Made by a program: the position numbers and the translations under genes
From: Hordeum vulgare subsp. vulgare
Taxonomy: Eukaryota; Streptophyta; Magnoliopsida; Poales; Poaceae
DNA: 64,000 nt
Assembly (NCBI RefSeq): GCF_904849725.1
Contig: NW_025422613.1
Span: 16,572 to 80,571, forward strand
Reading direction: 5' to 3'
The notes under the pieces: model-generated
Told to the model about the DNA's origin: nothing
Seen by the model: the letters and a program-made list of their open reading frames with translations, nothing else
Database searches by the model: none
Shown: positions 47,641-60,762 of the stretch, piece by piece
Numbering within the stretch: position 1 is the stretch's first letter
Layout of the letters: every line of letters starts with the position of its first letter

Positions 47641-50600
47641 ACGTATTAAATGGCATATAATTAGCTTAGCTAGATCCAAAATGGCTTAACAAGCATAGTT
47701 TGCTCCGGAATGATCTATTTTACCCAAGTTAGCTCCGAAATGACCTACAGTTAGCTAGGTTTCCACCTGAATGACATAATTAGCTTAGTTAGCTCCAAAA
47801 TGGTCTATTTAATAAAACATGACCTATACTTAGCTATTTATCCTCGAACTGACATAATTAGCTTCAAAAATGCATTCTTAGCTAATTATCCTCTAAAATG
47901 ACATATTTAACCCAAGTTAGCTCCGAAACGACATATAGTTAGCTAGGCTTCCACCAAAATGTCATAATTAGCTTACTTAGCTCCAAAATGACCTATTTAA
48001 TATTAAATGACCTATATTTAGCTAAGTTCTGTCCTAAATGACATAATAAGGTTAACTTAGCTCCAAGATGACCTATTCCCCCTAACTTAGGTATTAAATG
48101 GCATATAATTAGCTTAGCTAGATCCAAAATGGCTTAATAACCATAGTTTGCTCCTGAATGGCCTATTTTACCCAAGTTAGCTCCGAAATGACCTATAGTT
48201 AGCTAGGCTTCCACGTAAATGACATAATTAGCTTAGTTAGCTCCAAAATGGTCTATTTAATAAAACATGACCTATACTTAGCTAATTATCCTTGAAATGA
48301 CATAATTAGCTCCAAAATGACATATACTTAGCTAATTATCCTCGAAATGACCTAATAAGGCTAACTTAGCTCCAAGATAACCTATTCCCCCTAACTTAGG
48401 TATTAAATGGCCTATAATTAGGTTAGCTATATCCAAAATGGCTTAATTAGTATAGTTTGCTCCAGAATGACCTATTTTACCAAAGTTAGCTCCGAAATGA
48501 CCTATAGTTAGCTAGGCTCCACCTAAATGACATAATTAGCTTAGTTAGCTCCAAAATGGTCTATTTAATAAAACACGACCTATACTTAGCTATTTATCCT
48601 CGAAATGACATAATTAGCTCCAAAATGACATATACTTAGCTAATTATCCTCGAAATGACATGATAAGGCTAACTTAGATCCAAGATGACCTATTCCCCCT
48701 AACTTAGGTATTAAATGGCATATAATTAGCTTAGCTAGATCCAAAATGGCATAATAAGCATATTTGCTCCGGAATGACCTATTTCACCCAAGTTAGCTCC
48801 AAAATGACCTATATTTAGTTAGGCTTCGACCTGGATGATATAATTAGCTTAGTTAGCTCCAAAATGGTCAATTTAATAAAACATGACCTATACTTTGCTA
48901 TTTATTTTCGAACTGACATAATTAGCTCCAAAAATGCATTCTTAGCTAATTATGCTCCAAAATGACATATTTAACCCAAGTTAGCTCTGAAACGACATAT
49001 AGTTAGCTAGGCTTCCACCTAAATGTCATAATTAGCTTAGTTAGCTCAAAAATGACCTATTTAATAATAAATGACATGTAGTTAGCTAAGTTGTGTCCTA
49101 AATGACATAATAAGGCTAACTTAGGTCCTAGATGACCTATTCCCCCTAACTTAGGTATTAAATGACCTATAATTAGCTTAGCTAGATCCAAAATGGCTTA
49201 ATAAGCATAGTTTGCTCCGGAATGACCTATTTTACCGAAGTTAGCTCCGAAATGACCTATAGTTAACTAGGCTTCCACCTAAATGACATAATTAGCTTAG
49301 TTAGCTCCAAAATGGTCTATTTAATAAAACATGACCTATACTTAGATAATTATCCTCGAAATGACATAATTAGCTCTAAAATGACATATACTTAGCTAAT
49401 TATCCTCGAAATGACATAATAAGGCTAACTTAGATCCAAGATGACCTATTCCCCCTAACTTAGGTATTAAATGGCATATAATTAGCTTAGCTAGATCCAA
49501 AATGGCTTAATAAGCATATTTGCTTCGGAATGACCTATTACACCCAAGTTAGCTCCGAAATGACCTATTTTACACAAGTTAGCTCCGAAATGACCTATAG
49601 TTAGCTAGGCTTCCACCTAAATGACATAATTAGCTTAGTTAGGTCCAAAATGGTCTATTTAATAAAACATGACCTATACTTAGCTATTTATCCTCGAACT
49701 GACATTATTAGCTCCAAAAATGCATTCTTAGCTAATTATCCTCCAAAATGACATATTTAACCCAAGTTAGCTCCGAAACGACACATAGTTAGCTAGGCTT
49801 CCACCTAAATGACATAATTAGCTTGATTAGCTCTAAAATGACCTATTTAATAATAAATGACATGTAGTTAGCTAAGTTGTGTCCTAAATGACATAATAAG
49901 GCTAACTTAGGTCCTAGATGACCTATTCCCCCTAACTTAGGTATTAAATGACCTATAATTAGCTTAGCTAGATCCAAAATGGCTTAATAAGTATAGTTTG
50001 CTCCGGAATGACCTATTTTACCGAAGTTAGCTCCGAAATGACCTATAGTTAGCTAGGCTTCCACCTAAATGATATAATTAGCTTAGTTAGCTCCAAAATG
50101 GTCTATTTAATAAAACATGACCTATACTTAGATAATTATCCTCGAAATGGCATAATTAGCTCCAAAATGACATATACTTAGCTAATTATCCTTGAAATGA
50201 CATAATAAAGCTAACTTAGCTCCAAGATGACCTATTCCCCCTAACATAGGTATTAAATGGGCTATAATTAGCTTAGCTAGATCCAAAATTGCTTAATAAG
50301 CATAGTTTGCTCCGGAATGACCTATTTTACCGAAGTTAGCTCGAAATGACCTATAGTTAGCTAGGCTTCCACCTAAATGACATAATTAGCTTAGTTAGCT
50401 CCAAAATTGTCTATTCAATAAAACATGACCTATGCTTAGTTAATTATCCTCGAAATGACATAATTAGCTCCAAAATGACATATACTTAGATAATTATCAT
50501 CGAAATGACATAATAAGGCTAACTTAGCTCCAAGATGACCTATTCCCCCTAACTTACGTATTAAATGGCATATAATTAGGTTAGCTAGATCCAAAATGGC

Positions 50601-51119
50601 TTAATAAGCATAGTTTGCTCCGGAATGACCTATTTTATCAAACTTAGCTCCGAAATGACCTATAGTTAGCTAGGCTTCCACCTAAATGACATAATTAGCT
50701 TAGTTAGCTCCAAAATGGTCTATTTCATAAAACATGACCTATACTTAGATAATTATCCTCGAAATGACATAATAAGGCTAACTTAGCTTCAAGATGACCT
50801 ATTCCCCCTAACTTAGGTATTAAATGGCCTAAAATTAGCTTAGTTAGATCCAAAATGGCTTAATAAGCATAGTTTGCTCCGGAATGACCTATTTTACCCA
50901 AGTTAGCTCCGAAATGACCAATAGTTAGCTAGGCTTCCACCTAAATGACATAATTAGCTTATGAGCTCCAAAATGGTCTATTTAATAAAACATGACCTAT
51001 ACTTAGCTAATTATCCTTGAAACATAATTAGCTCCAAAATGACATATACTTAGATAATTATCCTCGAAATGACATAATAAGGCTAACTTAGATCCAAGAT
51101 GACCTATTCCCCCTAACTT
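47641..51119. repeat. Higher-order repeat copy 4 (3479 bp, mosaic)
   Basis: The first about 400 bp agrees with copy 5 (CTCTAAAATGACAT and GCTTACTTAGCTCC); the rest agrees with copies 1 and 3 (type X markers). Confidence 0.93.
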
Positions 51120-54100
51120 ACGTATTAAATGGCATATAATTAGCTTAGCTAGATCCAAAATGGCTTAACAAGCATAGTTTGCTCCGGAATGATCTATTTT
51201 ACCCAAGTTAGCTCCGAAATGACCTACAGTTAGCTAGGTTTCCACCTGAATGACATAATTAGCTTAGTTAGCTCCAAAATGGTCTATTTAATAAAACATG
51301 ACCTATACTTAGCTATTTATCCTCGAACTGACATAATTAGCTTCAAAAATGCATTCTTAGCTAATTATCCTCTAAAATGACATATTTAACCCAAGTTAGC
51401 TCCGAAACGACATATAGTTAGCTAGGCTTCCACCAAAATGTCATAATTAGCTTACTTAGCTCCAAAATGACCTATTTAATATTAAATGACCTATATTTAG
51501 CTAAGTTCTGTCCTAAATGACATAATAAGGTTAACTTAGCTCCAAGATGACCTATTCCCCCTAACTTAGGTATTAAATGGCATATAATTAGCTTAGCTAG
51601 ATCCAAAATGGCTTAATAACCATAGTTTGCTCCTGAATGGCCTATTTTACCCAAGTTAGCTCCGAAATGACCTATAGTTAGCTAGGCTTCCACGTAAATG
51701 ACATAATTAGCTTAGTTAGCTCCAAAATGGTCTATTTAATAAAACATGACCTATACTTAGCTAATTATCCTTGAAATGACATAATTAGCTCCAAAATGAC
51801 ATATACTTAGCTAATTATCCTCGAAATGACCTAATAAGGCTAACTTAGCTCAAAGATAACCTATTCCCCCTAACTTAGGTATTAAATGGCCTATAATTAG
51901 GTTAGCTAGATCCAAAATGGCTTAATAAGTATAGTTTGCTCCAGAATGACCTATTTTACCAAAGTTAGCTCCGAAATGACCTATAGTTAGCTAGGCTCCA
52001 CCTAAATGACATAATTAGCTTAGTTAGCTCCAAAATGGTCTATTTAATAAAACACGACCTATACTTAGCTATTTATCCTCGAAATGACATAATTAGCTCC
52101 AAAATGACATATACTTAGCTAATTATCCTCGAAATGACATGATAAGGCTAACTTAGATCCAAGATGACCTATTCCCCCTAACTTAGGTATTAAATGGCAT
52201 ATAATTAGCTTAGCTAGATCCAAAATGGCATAATAAGCATATTTGCTCCGGAATGACCTATTTCACCCAAGTTAGCTCCAAAATGACCTATATTTAGTTA
52301 GGCTTCGACCTGAATGATATAATTAGCTTAGTTTGCTCCAAAATGGTCTATTTAATAAAACATGACCTATACTTAGCTATTTATTTTCGAACTGACATAA
52401 TTAGCTCCAAAAATGCATTCTTAGCTAATTATGCTCCAAAATGACATATTTAACCCAAGTTAGCTCTGAAACGACATATAGTTAGCTAGGCTTCCACCTA
52501 AATGTCATAATTAGCTTAGTTAGCTCAAAAATGACCTATTTAATAATAAATGACATGTAGTTAGCTAAGTTGTGTCCTAAATGACATAATAAGGCTAACT
52601 TAGGTCCTAGATGACCTATTCCCCCGAACTTAGGTATTAAATGACCTATAATTAGCTTAGCTAGATCCAAAATGGCTTAATAAGCATAGTTTGCTCCGGA
52701 ATGACCTATTTTACAGAAGTTAGCTCCGAAATGACCTATAGTTAGCTAGGCTTCCACCTAAATGACATAATTAGCTTAGTTAGCTCCAAAATGGTCTATT
52801 TAATAAAACATGACCTATACTTAGATAATTATCCTCGAAATGACATAATTAGCTCTAAAATGACATATACTTAGCTAATTATCCTCGAAATGACATAATA
52901 AGGCTAACTTAGATCCAAGATGACCTATTCCCCCTAACTTAGGTATTAAATGGCATATAATTAGCTTAGCTAGATCCAAAATGGCTTAATAAGCATATTT
53001 GCTTCGGAATGACCTATTTCACCCAAGTTAGCTCCGAAATGACCTATTTTACCCAAGTTAGCTCCGAAATGACCTATAGTTAGCTAGGCTTCCACCTAAA
53101 TGACATAATTAGCTTAGTTAGGTCCAAAATGGTCTATTTAATAAAACATGACCTATACTTTGCTATTTATCCTCGAACTGACATTATTAGCTCCAAAAAT
53201 GCATTCTTAGCTAATTATCCTCCAAAATGACATATTTAACCCAAGTTAGCTCCGAAACGACACATAGTTAGCTAGGCTTCCACCTAAATGACATAATTAG
53301 CTTGATTAGCTCTAAAATGACCTATTTAATAATAAATGACATGTAGTTAGCTAAGTTGTGTCCTAAATGACATAATAAGGCTAACTTAGGTCCTAGATGA
53401 CCTATTCCCCCGAACTTAGGTATTAAATGACCTATAATTAGCTTAGCTAGATCCAAAATGGCTTAATAAGTATAGTTTGCTCCGGAATGACCTATTTTAC
53501 CGAAGTTAGCTCCGAAATGACCTATAGTTAGCTAGGCTTCCACCTAAATGATATAATTAGCTTAGTTAGCTCCAAAATGGTCTATTTAATAAAACATGAC
53601 CTATACTTAGATAATTATCCTCGAAATGACATAATTAGCTCCAAAATGACATATACTTAGCTAAGTATCCTTGAAATGACATAATAAAGCTAACTTAGCT
53701 CCAAGATGACCTATTCCCCCTAACTTAGGTATTAAATGGGCTATAATTAGCTTAGCTAGATCCAAAATGGCTTAATAAGCATAGTTTGCTCCGGAATGAC
53801 CTATTTTACCGAAGTTAGCTCGAAATGACCTATAGTTAGCTAGGCTTCCACCTAAATGACATAATTAGCTTAGTTAGCTCCAAAATTGTCTATTCAATAA
53901 AACATGACCTATACTTAGCTAATTATCCTCGAAATGACATAATTAGCTCAAATGACATATACTTAGATAATTATCATCGAAATGACATAATAAGGCTAAC
54001 TTAGCTCCAAGATGACCTATTCCCCCTAACTTACGTATTAAATGGCATATAATTAGGTTAGCTAGATACAAAATGGCTTAATAAGCATAGTTTGCTCCGG

Positions 54101-54600
54101 AATGACCTATTTTATCAAAGTTAGCTCCGGAATGACCTATAGTTAGCTAGGCTTCCACCTAAATGACATAATTAGCTTAGTTAGCTCCAAAATGGTCTAT
54201 TTCATAAAACATGACCTATAGTTAGATAATTATCCTCGAAATGACATAATAAGGCTAACTTAGCTTCAAGATGACCTATTGCCCCTAACTTAGGTATTAA
54301 ATGGCCTAGAATTAGCTTAGTTAGATCCAAAATGGCTTAATAAGCATAGTTTTGCTCCGGAATGACCTATTTTACCCAAGTTAGCTCCGAAATGACCTAT
54401 AGTTAGCTAGGCTTCCACCTAAATGACATAATTAGCTTATTAGCTCCAAAATGGTCTATTTAATAAAACATGACCTATACTTAGCTAATTATCCTTGAAA
54501 TGACATAATTAGCTCCAAAATGACATATACTTAGATAATTATCCTCGAAATGACATAATAAGGCTAACTTAGATCCAAGATGACCTATTCCCCCTAACTT
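51120..54600. repeat. Higher-order repeat copy 5 (3481 bp, mosaic)
   Basis: The start agrees with copy 4, the middle with copy 2 (all type Y markers), and the last about 1 kb (from about 53620) with copies 6-7, for example GAAATGACATAATT where copies 1-4 have GAAACATAATT, and GCTTATTAGC instead of GCTTATGAGC. Confidence 0.92.
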
Positions 54601-57600
54601 ACGTATTAAATGGCATATAATTAGCTTAGCTAGATCCAAAATGGCTTAACAAGCATAGTTTGCTCCGGAATGATCTATTTTACCCAAGTTAGCTCCGAAA
54701 TGACCTACAGTTAGCTAGGTTTCCACCTGAATGACATAATTAGCTTAGTTAGCTCCAAAATGGTCTATTTAATAAAACATGACCTATACTAAGCTATTTA
54801 TCCTCGAACTGACATAATTAGCTTCAAAAATGCATTCTTAGCTAATTATCCTCTAAAACGACATATTTAACCCAAGTTAGCTCCGAAACGACATATAGTT
54901 AGCTAGGCTTCCACCAAAATGTCATGATTAGCTTAGTTAGCTCCAAAATGACCTATTTAATATTAAATGACCTATATTTAGCTAAGTTCTGTCCTAAATG
55001 AGATAATAAGGTTAACTTAGCTCCAAGATGACCTATTCCCCCTAACTTAGGTATTAAATGGCATATAATTAGCTTAGCTAGATCCAAAATGGCTTAATAA
55101 CCATAGTTTGCTCCTGAATGGCCTATTTTACCCAAGTTAGCTCCGAAATGACCTATAGTTAGCTAGGCTTCCACGTAAATGACATAATTAGCTTAGTTAG
55201 TTCCAAAATGGTCTATTTAATAAAACATGACCTATACTTAGCTAATTATCCTTGAAATGACATAATTAGCTCCAAAATGACACATACTTAGCTAATTATC
55301 CTCGAAATGTCCTAATAAGGCTAACTTAGCTCCAAGATAACCTATTCCCCCTAACTTAGGTATTAAATGGCCTATAATTAGGTTAGCTAGATCCAAAATG
55401 GCTTAATAAGTATAGTTTGCTCCAGAATGACCTATTTTACCAAAGTTAGCTCCGAAATGACCTATAGTTAGCTAGGCTCCACCTAAATGACATAATTAGC
55501 TTAGTTAGCTCCAAAATGGTCTATTTAATAAAACACGACCTATACTTAGCTATTTATCCTCGAAATGACATAATTAGCTCCAAAATGACATATACTTAGC
55601 TAATTATCCTCGAAATGACATGATAAGGCTAACTTAGATCCAAGATGACCTATTCCCCCTAACTTAGGTATTAAATGGCATATAATTAGCTTAGCTAGAT
55701 CCAAAATGGCATAATAAGCATATTTGCTCCGGAATGACCTATTTCACCCAAGTTAGCTCCAAAATGACCTATATTTAGTTAGGCTTCGACCTGAATGATA
55801 TAATTAGCTTAGTTAGCTCCAAAATGGTCTATTTAATAAAACATGACCTATACTTAGCTATTTATTTTCGAACTGACATAATTAGCTCCAAAAATGCATT
55901 CTTAGCTAATTATGCTCCAAAATGACATATTTAACCCAAGTTAGCTCTGAAACGACATATAGTTAGCTAGGCTTCCACCTAAATGTCATAATTAGCTTAG
56001 TTAGCTCAAAAATGACCTATTTAATAATAAATGACATGTAGTTAGCTAAGTTGTGTCCTAAATGACATAATAAGGCTAACTTAGGTCCTAGATGACCTAT
56101 TCCCCCGAACTTAGGTATTAAATGACCTATAATTAGCTTAGCTAGATCCAAAATGGCTTAATAAGCATAGTTTGCTCCGGAATGACCTATTTTACCGAAG
56201 TTAGCTCCGAAATGACCTATCGTTAGCTAGGCTTCCACCTAAATGACATAATTAGCTTAGTTAGCTCCAAAATGGTCTATTTAATAAAACATGACCTATA
56301 CTTAGATAATTATCCTCGAAATGACATAATTAGCTCTAAAATGACATATACTTAGCTAATTATCCTCGAAATGACATAATAAGGCTAACTTAGATCCAAG
56401 ATGACCTATTCCCCCTAACTTAGGTATTAAATGGCATATAATTAGCTTAGCTAGATCCAAAATGGCTTAATAAGCATATTTGTTTCGGAATGACCTATTT
56501 CACCCAAGTTAGCTCCGAAATGACCTATTTTACCCAAGTTAGCTCCGAAATGACCTATAGTTAGCTAGGCTTCCACCTAAATGACATAATTAGCTTAGTT
56601 AGGTCCAAAATGGACTATTTAATAAAACATGACCTATACTTAGCTATTTATCCTCGAACTGACATTATTAGCTCCAAAAATGCATTCTTAGCTAATTATC
56701 CTCGAAATGACATAATAAGGCTAACTTAGATCCAAGATGACCTATTCCCCCTAACTTAGGTATTAAATGGGCTATAATTAGCTTAGCTAGATCCAAAATG
56801 GCTTAATAAGCATAGTTTGCTCCGGAATGACCTATTTTACCGAAGTTAGCTCGAAATGACCTATAGTTAGCTAGGCTTCCACCTAAATGACATAATTAGC
56901 TTAGTTAGCTCCAAAATTGTCTATTCAATAAAACATGACCTATACTTAGCTAATTATCCTCGAAATGACATAATTAGCTCCAAAATGACATATACTTAGA
57001 TAATTATCATCGAAATGACATAATAAGGCTAACTTAGCTCCAAGATGACCTATTCCCCCTAACTTACGTATTAAATGGCGTATAATTAGGTTAGCTAGAT
57101 ACAAAATGGCTTAATAAGCATAGTTTGCTCCGGAATGACCTATTTGATCAAAGTTAGCTCCGAAATGACCTATAGTTAGCTAGGCTTCCACCTAAATGAC
57201 ATAATTAGCTTAGTTAGCACCAAAATGGTCTATTTCATAAAACATGACCTATACTTAGATAATTATCCTCGAAATGACATAATAAGGCTAACTTAGCTTC
57301 AAGATGACCTATTTCCCCTAACTTAGGTATTAAATGGCCTAAAATTAGCTTAGTTAGATCCAAAATGGCTTAATAAGCATAGTTTGCTCCGGAATGACCT
57401 ATTTTACCCAAGTTAGCTCCGAAATGACCTATAGTTAGCTAGGCTTCCACCTAAATGACATAATTAGCTTATTAGCTCCAAAATGGTCTATTTAATAAAA
57501 CATGACCTATACTTAGCTAATTATCCTTGAAATGACATAATTAGCTCCAAAATGACATATACTTAGATAATTATCCTCGAAATGACATAATAAGGCTAAC

Positions 57601-57632
57601 TTAGATCCAAGATGACCTATTCCCCCTAACTT
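54601..57632. repeat. Higher-order repeat copy 6 (3032 bp, internal deletion of about 447 bp)
   Basis: Y-like in the middle. At about 56700 the sequence passes from AATTATCCTC directly to GAAATGACATAATAAGG and on to the monomer with ATGGGCTATAATTAG, skipping the sequence that in other copies lies between. The loss is of one block of about 447 bp, consistent with unequal exchange between monomers. Confidence 0.9.
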
Positions 57633-60600
57633 ACGTATTAAATGGCATATAATTAGCTTAGCTAGATCCAAAATGGCTTAACAAGCATAGTTTGCTCCGG
57701 AATGATCTATTTTACCCAAGTTAGCTCCGAAATGACCTACAGTTAGCTAGATTTCCACCTGAATGACATAATTAGCTTAGTTAGCTCCAAAATGGTCTAT
57801 TTAATAAAACATGACCTATACTTAGCTATTTATCCTCGAACTGACATAATTAGCTTCAAAAATGCATTCTTAGCTAATTATCCTCTAAAACGACATATTT
57901 AACCCAAGTTAGCTCCGAAACGACATATAGTTAGCTAGGCTTCCACCAAAATGTCATTATTAGCTTAGTTAGCTCCAAAAGGACCTATTTAATATTAAAT
58001 GACCTATATTTAGCTAAGTTCTGTCCTAAATGACATAATAAGGTTAACTTAGCTCCAAGATGACCTATTCCCCCTAACTTAGGTATTAAATGGCATATAA
58101 TTAGCTTAGCTAGATCCAAAATGGCTTAATAACCATAGTTTGCTCCTGAATGGCCTATTTTACCCAAGTTAGCTCCGAAATGACCTATAGTTAGCTAGGC
58201 TTCCACGTAAATGACATAATTAGCTTAGTTAGTTCCAAAATGGTCTATTTAATAAAACATGACCTATACTTAGCTAATTATCCTTGAAATGACATAATTA
58301 GCTCCAAAATGACATATACTTAGCTAATTATCCTCGAAATGTCCTAATAAGGCTAACTTAGCTCCAAGATAACCTATTCCCCCTAACTTAGGTATTAAAT
58401 GGCCTATAATTAGGTTAGCTAGATCCAAAATGGCTTAATAAGTATAGTTTGCTCCAGAATGACCTATTTTACCAAAGTTAGCTCCGAAAAGACCTATAGT
58501 TAGCTAGGCTCCACCTAAATGACATAATTAGCTTAGTTAGCTCCAAAATGGTCTATTTAATAAAACACGACCTATACTTAGCTATTTATCCTCGAAATGA
58601 CATAATTAGCTCCAAAATGACATATACTTAGCTAATTATCCTCGAAATGACATGATAAGGCTAACTTAGATCCAAGATGACCTATTCCCCCTAACTTAGG
58701 TATTAAATGGCATATAATTAGCTTAGCTAGATCCAAAATGGCATAATAAGCATATTTGCTCCGGAATGACCTATTTCACCCAAGTTAGCTCCAAAATGAC
58801 CTATATTTAGTTAGGCTTCGACCTGAATGATATAATTAGCTTAGTTAGCTCCAAAATGGTCTATTTAATAAAACATGACCTATACTTAGCTATATATTTT
58901 CGAACTGACATAATTAGCTCCAAAAATGCATTCTTAGCTAATTATGCTCCAAAATGACATATTTAACCCAAGTTAGCTCTGAAACGACATATAGTTAGCT
59001 AGGCTTCCACCTAAATGTCATAATTAGCTTAGTTAGCTCAAAAATGACCTATTTAATAATAAATGACATGTAGTTAGCTCAGTTGTGTCCTAAATGACAT
59101 AATAAGGCTAACTTAGGTCCTAGATGACCTATTCCCCCTAACTTAGGTATTAAATGACCTATAATTAGCTTAGCTAGATCCAAAATGGCTTAATAAGCAT
59201 AGTTTGCTCCGGAATGACCTATTTTACCGAAGTTAGCTCCGAAATGACCTATAGTTAGCTAGGCTTCCACCTAAATGACATAATTAGCTTAGTTAGCTCC
59301 AAAATGGTCTATTTAATAAACATGACCTATACTTAGATAATTATCCTCGAAATGACATAATTAGCTCTAAAATGACATATACTTAGCTAATTATCCTCGA
59401 AATGACATAATAAGGCTAACTTAGATCCAAGATGACCTATTCCCCCTAACTTAGGTATTAAATGGCATATAATTAGCTTAGCTAGATCCAAAATGGCTTA
59501 ATAAGCATATTTGCTTCGGAATGACCTATTTCACCCAAGTTAGCTCCGAAATGACCTATTTTGCCCAAGTTAGCTCCGAAATGACCTATAGTTAGCTAGG
59601 CTTCCACCTAAATGACATAATTAGCTTAGTTAGGTCCAAAATGGTCTATTTAATAAAACATGACCTATACTTAGCTATTTATCCTCGAACTGACATTATT
59701 AGCTCCAAAAATGCATTCTTAGCTAATTATCCTCCAAAATGACATATTTAACCCAAGTTAGCTCCGAAACGACACATAGTTAGCTAGGCTTCCACCTAAA
59801 TGACATAATTAGCTTGATTAGCTCTAAAATGACCTATTTAATAATAAATGACATGTAGTTAGCTAAGTTGTGTCCTAAATGACATAATAAGGCTAACTTA
59901 GGTCCTAGATGACCTATTCCCCCTAACTTAGGTATTAAATGACCTATAATTAGCTTAGCTAGATCCAAAATGGCTTAATAAGTATAGTTTGCTCCGGAAT
60001 GACCTATTTTACCGAAGTTAGCTCCGAAATGACCTATAGTTAGCTAGGCTTCCACCTAAATGATATAATTAGCTTAGTTAGCTCCAAAATGGTCTATTTA
60101 ATAAAACATGACCTATACTTAGATAATTATCCTCGAAATGACATAATTAGCTCCAAAATGACATATACTTAGCTAATTATCCTTGAAATGACATAATAAA
60201 GCTAACTTAGCTCCAAGATGACCTATTCCCCCTAACTTAGGTATTAAATGGGCTATAATTAGCTTAGCTAGATCCAAAATGGCTTAATAAGCATAGTTTG
60301 CTCCGGAATGACCTATTTTACCGAAGTTAGCTTGAAATGACCTATAGTTAGCTAGGCTTCCACCTAAATGACATAATTAGCTTAGTTAGCTCCAAAATTG
60401 TCTATTCAATAAAACATGACCTATACTTAGCTAATTATCCTCGAAATGACATAATTAGCTCCAAAATGACATATACTTAGATAATTATCATCGAAATGAC
60501 ATAATAAGGCTAACTTAGCTCCAAGATGACCTATTCCCCCTAACTTACGTATTAAATGGTATATAATTAGGTTAGCTAGATCCAAAATGGCTTAATAAGC

Positions 60601-60762
60601 ATAGTTTGCTCCGGAATGACCTATTTTATCAAAGTTAGCTCCGAAATGACCTATAGTTAGCTAGGCTTCCACCTAAATGACATAATTAGCTTAGTTAGCT
60701 CCAAAATGGTCTATTTCATAAAACATGACCTATACTTAGATAATTATCCTCGAAATGACATA
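57633..60762. repeat. Higher-order repeat copy 7 (incomplete, last regular copy)
   Basis: Ruler spacings about 309, 307, 447, 309, 477, 308, 307 follow the standard series. At about 60763 it continues as a full 308 bp monomer (ATTAGCTCCAAAATGAC present) where the regular copies have the 248 bp form, and regularity ends. Confidence 0.88.
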
